DNA of 64,000 bases from an uncultured Oscillospiraceae bacterium (lineage in GTDB: Bacteria > Bacillota > Clostridia > Oscillospirales > Oscillospiraceae). The DNA lies in assembly GCA_949841465.1 (NCBI GenBank), contig CATKZW010000005.1, positions 1 through 64,000 of the forward strand, read 5' to 3'. Within the stretch, counting starts at the first letter, position 1; the number at the start of each line of letters is the position of its first letter. Shown piece after piece: positions 34,022 to 42,142 of this stretch. The notes under the pieces were generated by a model. The model was not told the DNA's origin and did no database searches. It worked only from the letters and a program-made list of their open reading frames with translations. Position numbers and translations under genes: made by a program.

Positions 34022-34690
34022 TCAGTTCACACTCCGGATCAAGGAACTGAACATCAGGTTCCATCCGTTGACGGATACGAACAAAAGCAGCTTGAAGGGG
34101 GTGGAGATCATGGCCGGGGGCAGCATGACCATGCCCATGGACATCAGCGTAGAGGAGACCACCACGTCGATGAGCAGGAAAGGGATGTATAGCAGCAGTC
34201 CCGTGTAGAACGCCCTTTGCAGCTCCTGGGTCATGAACGCCGGCACAATGAGCCGCAGGGGCAGCTCCATGGCCTCCGCCCGGGTCTCGGGCTCGTCCAC
34301 ATGGGCCAGGTTGCAGTACATCCGCAGGGTATTCCACTCCAGATTGTCTATCATGAAGTCCTTCAGCGGGACGCTGGCCCGGTCTAAAAACTCCTCCTGG
34401 CTGATCTCCTGCTCCGTATAGGGCCCCCACGCCTCGGTCTCGATCTGGGAGATCACCGGGTTCATGGTGATGAGGGTGAGGAACATGGCGATACCCACCA
34501 GCACCACGTTGGGCGGGGTCTGCTGAGTGCCCATGGCGGTGCGCAGAAAGGACAGGGAGATGATGTACCTCGTAAAGGAGGTCACCATCACCAGCATGGA
34601 GGGCAGCAGGGCGAGCAAGGTGGTGAGGAACAGGATCTCCAGTGTCTGTACGCTGTCGCCGTTGATATTGATCAGACTGTCTGCGGGCAT
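34022..34690 (-). CDS. fliP: Flagellar export gate protein FliP
   Basis: FliP forms the core pentamer of the export gate. The 222-residue product shows FLTTLLALLPSMLVMVTSFT, the helix FLRTAMGTQQTPPNVVL and the C-terminal FLLIDVVVSSTLMSMGMVML segment, all highly conserved. Many FliP proteins carry a cleaved signal peptide and reach about 245-255 residues. Here the protein begins directly with a short periplasmic segment, so the signal peptide is absent or replaced by the first helix. The start overlaps nothing and is 6 bases after fliO. Confidence 0.95.
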   Translation of the reverse strand: MPADSLININGDSVQTLEILFLTTLLALLPSMLVMVTSFTRYIISLSFLRTAMGTQQTPPNVVLVGIAMFLTLITMNPVISQIETEAWGPYTEQEISQEEFLDRASVPLKDFMIDNLEWNTLRMYCNLAHVDEPETRAEAMELPLRLIVPAFMTQELQRAFYTGLLLYIPFLLIDVVVSSTLMSMGMVMLPPAMISTPFKLLLFVSVNGWNLMFSSLIRSVN

Positions 34691-34696
34691 CCTGGC

Positions 34697-35104
34697 TCAC
34701 CTCGGTTTCTTTTGCTTTAGTACGGTGCGCAGCGCCTCCGCGAAGCTGGGGGGAGGCGGCTGGTCGGGGGGCTGGGCGCACAGGGCCTGGGCCTCCTCCC
34801 GGGTCAGCTCCGCCACCAGGGACACCCCCGAGGGAGTCGCGCCCAGCAGGAGGTAGCGTTCACCCGCCTGGACCAGCGCCACGCTCTGATCCCGCCCCAG
34901 GGGCAGCCGGGCAAGCACCTTGAACTGCCCGCTCCCGCCGGAGAGACCCAGCACTCCGATGCCCCGGCCCGCCGCATATTTGGTGAACAGGTAGGCCAGC
35001 ACCGCGATGACTACCACACAGATCAGCAGCCATATCAGGGAGAGGATGCTGTCCAGCGCCGAGCCCGCCAGGGCGAGGAGAAATTTGCGCGGGGATACTC
35101 CCAT
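34697..35104 (-). CDS. fliO: Flagellar biosynthesis protein FliO
   Basis: FliO is a small single-pass protein that stabilises FliP during gate assembly. The 135-residue product has one membrane helix (SLIWLLICVVVIAVLAYLFT) followed by a soluble beta-rich domain (FKVLARLPLGRDQSVALVQA), which is the typical FliO pattern. The C-terminus is Pro-rich. Its start overlaps the cheY stop by one base and fliP follows 6 bases later, so position strongly supports the call. Confidence 0.88.
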   Translation of the reverse strand: MGVSPRKFLLALAGSALDSILSLIWLLICVVVIAVLAYLFTKYAAGRGIGVLGLSGGSGQFKVLARLPLGRDQSVALVQAGERYLLLGATPSGVSLVAELTREEAQALCAQPPDQPPPPSFAEALRTVLKQKKPR

Positions 35105-35472
35105 CAGGGCGCGCCCAGAATGGAGGTGACGGTCTTCAGCACGCGGTCGGGCTTAAAGGGCTTGACGATGAAATCCTTGGCGCCGGAGCGCACCGCGTCC
35201 ATAACCATGGACTCCTGGCCCATGGCAGAGCACATGACCACGTTGGCGCCGCTGTCCTTGGCACGGATGGCCTTCAGGGCCTCCAGGCCGTCCATGTTGG
35301 GCATGGTGATGTCCATGACCACCAGGTCGGGGGTCAGCTCATTGAACTTCTCCACCGCGTCGGCGCCGTCAACGGCCTCGTACACCTCGGTGTAACCGTT
35401 CTTAGTCAGCGTATCCTTGATCATCTTGCGCATAAAAGCGGCGTCGTCCACTAACAGAATTTTCTTAGCCAT
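35104..35472 (-). CDS. cheY: Chemotaxis response regulator CheY
   Basis: CheY-P binds the flagellar switch and changes rotation. The 122-residue single receiver has acidic D9/D10, phospho-acceptor D54 (LVVMDITMPNMDG), and conserved Lys near 106 (DFIVKPFKPDR). The ATG at 35472 is preferred over an in-frame ATG at 35484 because AAGGA precedes it at a workable distance and the 35484 codon would leave no ribosome site. It lies between fliY and fliO, as in Bacillus. Confidence 0.95.
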   Translation of the reverse strand: MAKKILLVDDAAFMRKMIKDTLTKNGYTEVYEAVDGADAVEKFNELTPDLVVMDITMPNMDGLEALKAIRAKDSGANVVMCSAMGQESMVMDAVRSGAKDFIVKPFKPDRVLKTVTSILGAP

Positions 35473-35555
35473 GGTTTGATCCATCCTTTTTTCATTAATG
35501 TTATGTTGGATGCCCTGCGGCTGAAACAGTCGGGGCCGGGTCCGTAACGCCGTGG

Positions 35556-37040
35556 TTATTTGCCGGTGGACAGCATCTCAATGCCGGGAGTCTGGACAAT
35601 TTCGGTGATCCGAACTCCAAAGTTATCCTCGATGACCACCACCTCGCCTCGGGCAATGCACTTGCCGTTGACAAACAGGTCCACCTGGTCGCCTGCCAGC
35701 TTATCCAGCACCACCAGGGAGCCCTTGGCGAATTCCAGGATGTCCTGCACCTTCCGCCGGGCCCGGCCGATCTCTACCGTCACCTGGAGGGGCACCTCCA
35801 TGATGAGGTCCAGATTCTGAGCCTGCTCCTTGCCCAGCCGCTCCACGGGGTCAAGCTGCTCCATATGTACCGGCTTGGTGGCCACGACCTTGGGGTCGGC
35901 CTTCTTGGCCTCCGGCGGGTAGGGGTAGGGATAGGGGGGGTAGTACATGGGAGGATAGCCCATATAGCCGCCCTGCATCTGCCCGTCCGGACCGGGCATG
36001 GGGGGGTAGGGATAGGGGGGCATCTGCCCCGGCTGGACCATCTGCGCGGCGGGAGGCGCCTGCACGGGCGCCTGCTGAGGGGCTGGGCTGGGCTGAGGGG
36101 CCGGAGCAGGCGCAGGAGGCGGCGTGGGGGCGGCCGGCGCCTGCTGGCTGGCCGCACCGCCTGCCAGCATTTTCTCAATCTCCTGCTGGCTCATCATTCG
36201 ATTCCCATCGCCGGAAGGCGTGGGCTCGGGCTCTGCCGCTGTATCACCTGCCAACATCTTCTCAATCTCCTCCTGGCTCATCATTCGATTGCTGGGCTCC
36301 GGTTCAGGGGCAGGTGCAGAGGCAGCGCTCCCGCTGCGGAGCATGGCCTCGATCTCCTCCTGGCTCATGACGTGGTTGCTGGTGTCCGGCTGGGCGGGAG
36401 CGGCCTCCGGGCGGGCAGCGTCCGGCACGCCGGCGGAAACCTCGTCTTCCAGCCCCAGGCTCTTCACCAGCTCCTTGGCCAGGGAGACGGACATCACGTT
36501 CATGAATTCGCTTTCCAGTGCGTTTTCAATTTTCAGGAAGAACCGGACCACCACCACCTGGTCCGCGCCCGCGGGCATTCGCTCCTCTTTGAATGACTCC
36601 AGGTCGTCCAGCTCAAACGACTCCGGGGTGGAGATATCCACCCGGAAGCCCAGGAAATCCGACATGGCGGTGGCCGCCGAGCCCATCATCTGGTTCATAA
36701 CCTCGCATACGCAGCTGATGGTCAACTCATTGAGCTCAAAGTCCTCATCGGCGGTCTCCATGCCCATGAGTATGTCCACAATGATCTTGATATCGCTGCG
36801 CTTGAGCAGCATAATGTTGCTGCCCTCCAGGCCCTCGACATACTTGATCTCCACGCCGATGGCCGGCTCCAGGTTGCCCAGGGAGAACTCCTTCACGTCC
36901 ACCACGGACACAGTGGGCGTCGTAATATCCACCCGGTGGTCCAGCATGTTTGACACGGCGGTGGCCGAGGAGCCCAGGCTGATATTCATCATTTCGCCCA
37001 AGGCGTCAATTGCCATTGGGCTGAACATTTCCTTCTCCAT
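35556..37040 (-). CDS. fliY: Flagellar switch protein and CheY-P phosphatase FliY, with three internal CheY-docking motifs
   Basis: FliY combines a CheC-like phosphatase domain (about 1-200, with active-site helices DALGEMMNISLGSSATAVSN and ELTISCVCEVMNQMMGSAAT) and a C-terminal FliN/SpoA domain (about 405-490). In the Pro-rich linker are three copies of a FliM-type CheY-binding peptide: MSQEEIEAML (225-234), MSQEEIEKML (254-263) and MSQQEIEKML (283-292), exactly 29 residues apart. Bacillus FliY usually has one such motif at its N-terminus; here that end starts directly with the CheC domain. The linker then turns Pro/Tyr-rich (PPYPYPPMPG). Total length 494 is long for FliY. It is 3 bases after fliM. 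Confidence 0.93.
   Translation of the reverse strand: MEKEMFSPMAIDALGEMMNISLGSSATAVSNMLDHRVDITTPTVSVVDVKEFSLGNLEPAIGVEIKYVEGLEGSNIMLLKRSDIKIIVDILMGMETADEDFELNELTISCVCEVMNQMMGSAATAMSDFLGFRVDISTPESFELDDLESFKEERMPAGADQVVVVRFFLKIENALESEFMNVMSVSLAKELVKSLGLEDEVSAGVPDAARPEAAPAQPDTSNHVMSQEEIEAMLRSGSAASAPAPEPEPSNRMMSQEEIEKMLAGDTAAEPEPTPSGDGNRMMSQQEIEKMLAGGAASQQAPAAPTPPPAPAPAPQPSPAPQQAPVQAPPAAQMVQPGQMPPYPYPPMPGPDGQMQGGYMGYPPMYYPPYPYPYPPEAKKADPKVVATKPVHMEQLDPVERLGKEQAQNLDLIMEVPLQVTVEIGRARRKVQDILEFAKGSLVVLDKLAGDQVDLFVNGKCIARGEVVVIEDNFGVRITEIVQTPGIEMLSTGK
36165..36368 (-). repeat. Three 87-base coding repeats in fliY encoding CheY-docking motifs
   Basis: The three motif-bearing units are spaced by exactly 87 bases (29 codons). 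The codons for (N)xMMSQ(E/Q)EIE(K/A)ML are close but not identical between copies, as expected of an old tandem duplication kept under selection. Confidence 0.8.
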
Positions 37041-37043
37041 CGC

Positions 37044-38069
37044 TTACTCGCTCCTTTGTTCGGCCGAATAGCACACCTCGTCTATCTTGATGGCCATGTT
37101 TTTCTTGTGGGTTCCCATGCGTCCGGTAAACCACTGGTAGCCGCCAATCTCCAGGAACACCGGGGAGTCTTTGGACCGGCCCAGATCCACCACGTCGCCT
37201 ATATTGAGATGATAGATATCGCTGAGGGTGAGCTGCGTGTCGCCCAGCTCGGCGATAATCTCCAGGGTAGAGTCCCGCAGGGTGTCGAAAATCTCCGACG
37301 AGTTGTCCTCGCTGGCCACCTTCCGGCCCATGCTCTCCCGGTTCACCTCGCCGAAGATGCTCATCAGCACGTTGCCCGGGAGTACGATGCTCATGCGCCC
37401 CTCGCTCTGGCTGAAGGTGAGCTTCATGTCCACCAGCACCACCGTCTCGTCCAGGTTGAGCAGCTGCACCAGGGTGGGGTTCACCTGGGTCCGCTCGTAT
37501 TCAAAGGAGACGGGCACATAGTTTTCCCAGCTGGTGCCCATCAGCGGGATAATATCCTTCATCATATACTCATAGAGCTGGAGTTCCAAATCGGTGTAGG
37601 CATAGCCCATAGGAATATCCCGCTCCGATTCATTCTCGCTGCCCATCAACCGATCCATCATCCCCAGCGCGGTGGCGGTGGATATATACACCATCACCGG
37701 ATCCTCCGTCAGGATATCCTCGCTGCCCGCCTCGCGAGGTTGAACGGTAACGTTTACCATGGCCAGCACATCCCCCTCGGTGAGGGCGTTGTTGAACTCG
37801 TAGAACTTCTGCTCCTCAATGCTCTCCACCGTGATCTCGCAACTGGTGCGCAGCTGGGCGTTAAGCCGGGAACTGATAACTCTCGTGTAATTCTCAAAGA
37901 TGCCGTTGAGCATCTTGATCCGGTCCTTGGTAAACTTTCGGGGGGTGGTGAAGTCATATTTCCGGTACTTTTTCTCCGGCTGTTTTTCCTCCGCCTTGCC
38001 CTCGTCGCCGCCGCTGCGCATGGAATTTAAGAGCGCGTCGATCTGGCTCTGCGACAACACCTCAGCCAT
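37044..38069 (-). CDS. fliM: Flagellar motor switch protein FliM
   Basis: FliM forms the middle of the C-ring and receives CheY-P. The 341-residue product begins with the CheY-docking peptide VLSQSQIDALLNSM, followed by the CheC-like middle domain (GVHLF-type fold with MLNGIFENYTRVISSRLNAQ) and the C-terminal SpoA domain (LGDTQLTLSDIYHLNIGDVV). It ends 3 bases before fliY, whose ribosome site AAAGGAG lies in the fliM end. No fliL gene lies between motB and fliM. Confidence 0.96.
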   Translation of the reverse strand: MAEVLSQSQIDALLNSMRSGGDEGKAEEKQPEKKYRKYDFTTPRKFTKDRIKMLNGIFENYTRVISSRLNAQLRTSCEITVESIEEQKFYEFNNALTEGDVLAMVNVTVQPREAGSEDILTEDPVMVYISTATALGMMDRLMGSENESERDIPMGYAYTDLELQLYEYMMKDIIPLMGTSWENYVPVSFEYERTQVNPTLVQLLNLDETVVLVDMKLTFSQSEGRMSIVLPGNVLMSIFGEVNRESMGRKVASEDNSSEIFDTLRDSTLEIIAELGDTQLTLSDIYHLNIGDVVDLGRSKDSPVFLEIGGYQWFTGRMGTHKKNMAIKIDEVCYSAEQRSE

Positions 38070-38111
38070 CGAATCACCTCACCTCATCATCTGGATATCT
38101 CATGGGTTTGC

Positions 38112-38939
38112 TCAGTTTGTGCCGTTGACGCTGTGGAGCCCGCCGTCCTCGTCGGACCGGGTGATATACTGCGCCAAAATATCGTTCAGCTCCGCCTCGT
38201 CCAGATCCACGCCGGTGATGATCATCTCAACACGGCGGTTGTGGGCGCGGCTCTCGCCGGTGGCATTGCTGGAGATGGGCCGCCACTGGCCAAAGCCCTC
38301 GCTGATCAGCCGGGCGGGGTGGATGGAGCTGTTCTCCTGGAGGAAAATCACCACTTCCGTGGCGCGGTTGCTGGCCAGCCGCCGGTCGCCCTCCACCGGA
38401 TTGCGCTGGTTGGCGTAGGCCTGGGCGGTGTGGCCCTGGACGCGGATCTCGTCGATGGCATCCTTGGCGGTGTCCAGGATGGCGCACAGCTTGCTCAGCA
38501 CCTCCCGGCCTTGGGGCTGGATTGCATAGCTGTCTCCAGTGAAGAACAGCATGTCGCTGAAGGTGACATAAACCTTGCCGCCGTTCAAGTCCACCTGAAT
38601 GGCGCTCTCCAGCCCCTCCTGGGCCACCATCTGCTCAATGGCCGCGGCCAAATCCTCGATGATGGTGTCGATCTCCTCCTGGGCTGACGCATCCGGGTTG
38701 TCGAACACGCCGCCCTGCTCATTGTACTCGGCGCTGGGACCCTCGCCGCCGAAAACCTCGTCCATATTGGTGGGGGTGCCGGCAGGGTTGAAGCTCTGGA
38801 CAATGGCCTTCCACTTGTCCTCGCTGACGGTTGACATGGAGTAAAGCAATACGAAGAAGCACAGCAGCAGCGTGACCATATCGCCGTATGTATCCATCCA
38901 GTTTGCGCCGCCGCCACCGCCCGATTTCTTTTTTGCCAT
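38112..38939 (-). CDS. motB: Flagellar stator protein MotB
   Basis: MotB pairs with MotA to form the ion channel and anchors to peptidoglycan. The 275-residue product has one membrane helix with the ion-binding Asp 20 (TYGDMVTLLLCFFVLLYSM), a plug region and an OmpA-like peptidoglycan-binding domain (VQGHTAQAYANQRNP, then SNRATEVVIFLQENS). The short basic and Gly-rich N-terminus is usual. It follows motA by 36 bases. Confidence 0.95.
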   Translation of the reverse strand: MAKKKSGGGGGANWMDTYGDMVTLLLCFFVLLYSMSTVSEDKWKAIVQSFNPAGTPTNMDEVFGGEGPSAEYNEQGGVFDNPDASAQEEIDTIIEDLAAAIEQMVAQEGLESAIQVDLNGGKVYVTFSDMLFFTGDSYAIQPQGREVLSKLCAILDTAKDAIDEIRVQGHTAQAYANQRNPVEGDRRLASNRATEVVIFLQENSSIHPARLISEGFGQWRPISSNATGESRAHNRRVEMIITGVDLDEAELNDILAQYITRSDEDGGLHSVNGTN

Positions 38940-38975
38940 GTTCTCAACTCCTTACATCGTGTGCGCAGTTTTCGC

Positions 38976-39827
38976 TTATTCGCCGCCGGCGGCTTTGCTG
39001 CCTTCCTCGCGCATTCCCTGGGGGATGTAGGTCAGCAGCTTCTCCCGCAGCGCCTTGGGATTTTCGCCGGACTGGATGGACATAATGCCCTCCACGATAA
39101 TCTCCTTGCACAGCACCTCCTCGCCGTCGCGGATGCGCAGGTTGTTGGCAATGGGGCCGAAGATCATGTGGGCCAGGATACAGCCGTACAGCGTGGTCAC
39201 CAAGGCAGTGGCCATACTGCTGCCCAGGTCGCCGCCGCCGCTGGAAACGTCCATACTGCGCAGCATGTTGATCAGACCTACCAGGGTACCCACCATGCCG
39301 AAGGCCGGGGCTACGGACGACGCCTTGTCGTACAAGGCGGCCGAATCCTCATGCCGGGAGGACATGCACTCGATGTCGTTCTCCAGGATGGCCCGCACCT
39401 TATCCGGGTCGTTGGCGTCCACGATGAGCATAATGGCCTGCTTGAAGAAGGGGTCCTTCTGTTCGTTGGCCTTGCTTTCCAGGGCGAGCAGACCGTTCTT
39501 ACGGGCGGTCTGCGCCAGGTCCACCAGCTCGTCAATGATGTTCATCGGGTTAAACTTGTTGGCGTTCAGCATAACCCCGAAGTGCTTGGGGATGGACGCC
39601 AGCGTCTTGGGCGGGAAGCTGGCCACCACGATGGCCAGCGTACAGCCGATGACGATGAAGATACTGGCCGCGTCGAAGAAGTTCCACAGGTTCTCTATGT
39701 GGACGGCAATGGGGCCTTCTACCGCGGCTGCCGCCGCTCCGTTAGGGCCGATGTTGACGTTCGTGATACAGCCCAGGAAGAAGACCACCAGGGCCAGGAC
39801 AAGGCCAATGATATAGGTTATATTCAT
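38976..39827 (-). CDS. motA: Flagellar stator protein MotA
   Basis: MotA forms the stator channel around MotB and contacts FliG. The 283-residue product has four membrane helices: TM1 at about 1-20, TM2 at about 53-72, and TM3/TM4 with the family signature YDKASSVAPAFGMVGTLVGLI and ATALVTTLYGCILAHMIFG. The cytoplasmic loop between TM2 and TM3 carries the expected charged segments. The loop between TM1 and TM2 (about 21-52) is longer than in most MotA proteins. Confidence 0.95.
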   Translation of the reverse strand: MNITYIIGLVLALVVFFLGCITNVNIGPNGAAAAAVEGPIAVHIENLWNFFDAASIFIVIGCTLAIVVASFPPKTLASIPKHFGVMLNANKFNPMNIIDELVDLAQTARKNGLLALESKANEQKDPFFKQAIMLIVDANDPDKVRAILENDIECMSSRHEDSAALYDKASSVAPAFGMVGTLVGLINMLRSMDVSSGGGDLGSSMATALVTTLYGCILAHMIFGPIANNLRIRDGEEVLCKEIIVEGIMSIQSGENPKALREKLLTYIPQGMREEGSKAAGGE

Positions 39828-39963
39828 GTCACAGTTCTACCTCCAAACACCTCAGGCTGCATCATGGACACCTGGAAAGGGCCCCAGGTTCTGTCTATTT
39901 CGCCTGTCTGATCCTGCGCCCGCGCCCGGCCCCGGACGGCGGGTCCGGCAGGGACGGGAGTGG

Positions 39964-40179
39964 TTATCTGTTGTCTACAATGGTGATTTCGCGCTGGATA
40001 TCCATGACCTTGGCGTTGTAGTGCGCGATCTTTTCTATAATCTCCTCGGTGCTTTCGCGCACGAGGTAAAAGTCGTGGTTCATCATAACGATCTTGGACT
40101 CGGGGATAGCCTCAATGTACTCAATCTGCAAATGATTGACGACAAATTTTTCGTGGTTGCGTTTTGTCAGAACGATCAT
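39964..40179 (-). CDS. flbD: FlbD-family small flagellar protein
   Basis: This 71-residue protein belongs to the FlbD family found between flgE and motA in Gram-positive flagellar operons. It shows MIVLTKRNHEKFVVNHLQIE and the later EIIEKIAHYNAKVMDIQREI helix. In Bacillus the family member interacts with the flagellar export or swarming control machinery (SwrD, needed for motor torque). It is unrelated to the Caulobacter transcription factor FlbD. A hairpin lies between flgE and this gene. Confidence 0.9.
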   Translation of the reverse strand: MIVLTKRNHEKFVVNHLQIEYIEAIPESKIVMMNHDFYLVRESTEEIIEKIAHYNAKVMDIQREITIVDNR

Positions 40180-40222
40180 AGCGTGAACCTCCTCTTCCCG
40201 GTTAATAGGACTACAGGGGGCT

Positions 40223-40265
40223 AGCCCGGGGGAGGAGAGCTATTGATTCTCCTCCCTCCCGGGCT
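40223..40265 (-). other. Long GC-rich hairpin between flgE and flbD
   Basis: AGCCCGGG-GGAGGAGA and TCTCCTCCCTCCCGGGCT pair with a small bulge around an 8-base loop. There is no T tract on the minus strand, so it may stabilise or process the mRNA rather than end it. Confidence 0.55.
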
Positions 40266-40280
40266 ACGTTAGTGGTGTAA

Positions 40281-41633
40281 TCAGCGCTTCATATTGACCA
40301 GTTCCTCCAGCATGGAGTCGGTCACGGTGATGATGCGGGTGTTGGCCTGGTAGCCGCGCTGGGTCAGGATCATGTTGGCGATCTCCTGGGCCAGGTCGGT
40401 CTTGGACATCTCCAGGCCGCTGGAGAGCATTTTGGTCTCGCCGCCGGAGCGGGGGCGCAGGCCGTCGATGGCGGGAACCGTGGTAGTGGTGCCCTGGTTG
40501 CCGCCCTGGTTGCCGCCTTGATTGCCGCCGGTCGTGGGAGCCTGATACAGCGAAGCGTTGATCTGTTTGATGCCCATGGTTTCGGCATTGCCGCCCAGAA
40601 TGGCCACAGTCAGGTCGCCGGAGCCCTCGCTGGCCTTGTAGTAGTTGCTGCCCAGGTTGGTGACGCCGTTGGGGTTGGTCACCATGCCCACGGCCACGCA
40701 GCCGATGGTAACGACCTCCTTGGTCTCGTTGCTGACGCCGGTAATCAGGCCGGTGTTCTTATCCACGGTGATGAGCTGGAACTGGCCCATGGCAAGCTCC
40801 TTGCCGTTTTCGCTCACGGAATGAACGCCGGTCTGGTCGGCGGTGGGATAGACGATGGTCATTTCCTCTTTGGAAATGTACTTTTCCGTGTCCTTCATCT
40901 GATCAGCAGTGGGTGCCTTATCCATTTTCTGCAAAGCGCCGTCGTCCTGCTTCTCGTACCACACGGTAGCCGTCTTCACCTGGGGGAAGCGGATGGGCAC
41001 CAGCTGATCGCTGAAGACAGGGTCGCCCTCCTTGACGCCCGCCGCCTTTGCCTCGTCCGTCAAAACATAGTCTTCGGGCTTATCGGCTGGTTTACCGTCT
41101 TTATCCACATAGTTGCCGTCCTTATCGGTCTTATAATAAGGATGGTTCGCATCGCCCCACTTACCCACGCACTGGAAGCCGTAGACGCAGAAGCCGTCGT
41201 TGTTGGCAAAATAGCCGTCGGCCTTGAACTCGAAGTTGCCCACGCGGGTCAGGTTCAGGGAGGTGAGCTTGCCGATGTCCTCGGCGTCGCCCTTGAAGGT
41301 GCCGGCGATCTCCTTGTCGCCCACCATGAAGAAGCCGCTGCCGTCCAGCATCAGGTCGGTGGAGATGCCGGTGGCGGAGTAGTTGCCCGTGCTCATATCG
41401 ATGTCCACGGTGGACACGTTGGAGCCGTAGCCGATCTGAGAGGGGTTGATGCCGCCCATCACGGTAGTGCCGTTGGAGCCGCCGGTGAGGGTGGTGTACA
41501 GGGAGGTCTTGAACACGGCGCGGCTGGCTTTATAGCCGTTGGTGTTCACGTTGGCCACGTTGTTGCCAATGACGTTCAGGTTCTGCATATGGGTCCGCAG
41601 GCCGGCGATGGCCGCATACATTGCACCAGTCAT
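40281..41633 (-). CDS. flgE: Flagellar hook protein FlgE
   Basis: FlgE polymerises into the hook. The N-terminal rod motif (VIGNNVANVNTNGYKASR), internal MLDGSGFFMVGD segment and C-terminal helix (AQEIANMILTQRGYQANTR) are conserved. The 450-residue product carries a variable insert (about 160-250) containing YYKTDKDGNYVDKDGKP, similar to an insert in FliD. Near residue 380 are three copies of GGNQ from a 12-base tandem repeat (40491-40533). AAAGGAG precedes the start. A TIGR02530 gene lies upstream. Confidence 0.95.
   Translation of the reverse strand: MTGAMYAAIAGLRTHMQNLNVIGNNVANVNTNGYKASRAVFKTSLYTTLTGGSNGTTVMGGINPSQIGYGSNVSTVDIDMSTGNYSATGISTDLMLDGSGFFMVGDKEIAGTFKGDAEDIGKLTSLNLTRVGNFEFKADGYFANNDGFCVYGFQCVGKWGDANHPYYKTDKDGNYVDKDGKPADKPEDYVLTDEAKAAGVKEGDPVFSDQLVPIRFPQVKTATVWYEKQDDGALQKMDKAPTADQMKDTEKYISKEEMTIVYPTADQTGVHSVSENGKELAMGQFQLITVDKNTGLITGVSNETKEVVTIGCVAVGMVTNPNGVTNLGSNYYKASEGSGDLTVAILGGNAETMGIKQINASLYQAPTTGGNQGGNQGGNQGTTTTVPAIDGLRPRSGGETKMLSSGLEMSKTDLAQEIANMILTQRGYQANTRIITVTDSMLEELVNMKR
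40491..40533 (-). repeat. 12-base tandem repeat in flgE encoding GGNQ units
   Basis: About three and a half units of a 12-base sequence (GCCGCCCTGGTT on the plus strand) encode GGNQGGNQGGNQ in a loop of FlgE. Such units are prone to copy-number change. Confidence 0.85.
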
Positions 41634-41737
41634 AGTGTGATAATTAACTCCTTTCGGTTTGGCGCCGCCCAGCCCGTGTCAATCGGACACAGGCCAAAGG
41701 CATCCGAAATTGGTCCTGCCCTAACCTAGTTATTTTA

Positions 41738-42121
41738 TTACAGGAATACGGCGCCGTCAATATTTGTGAAAATATTTTCTCTCATTTCTTCCTGGGTAAT
41801 GGTGGTAATGACCTTGGCATTGGGCACATTGATGATAAAAGCCTTTGATCCGTCCATTGCCAGGATGTTGGTTGCGCCTTTAGCCTGGGCACGGATAACG
41901 CTGCCCGCCAGCTGGTCCATCAGGTCTGGCGTGACCTCAATGCCCCGCTCCTGCGCCCGGGAGATGGCGTGCTTGGAAAACGCCAAACTTTGGGACGGCT
42001 GCTCGGCCTTCTCCAGCTCCTGCTGGAGGACAGCCCCAAAGCCGGTCCCCGCCGGTTTGCGCTGCTGTACCGGGGCCTGTGGCGCGTCCCTGCGCTGGAG
42101 TCCTGATACACGCTGGATCAT
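41738..42121 (-). CDS. Flagellar operon protein of the TIGR02530 family
   Basis: This 127-residue protein matches the small family found just before flgE in Gram-positive fla/che operons. The conserved core is FSKHAISRAQERGIEVTP and LAGSVIRAQAKGATNILAMD, followed by AFIINVPNAKVITTI. Its function is unclear, possibly hook assembly. It starts 22 bases after the flgD stop and the 104 bases after it hold a small hairpin around a GTGTC/GACAC pair before flgE. Confidence 0.9.
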   Translation of the reverse strand: MIQRVSGLQRRDAPQAPVQQRKPAGTGFGAVLQQELEKAEQPSQSLAFSKHAISRAQERGIEVTPDLMDQLAGSVIRAQAKGATNILAMDGSKAFIINVPNAKVITTITQEEMRENIFTNIDGAVFL

Positions 42122-42142
42122 CTCAATGTCACCTCATTCTTC

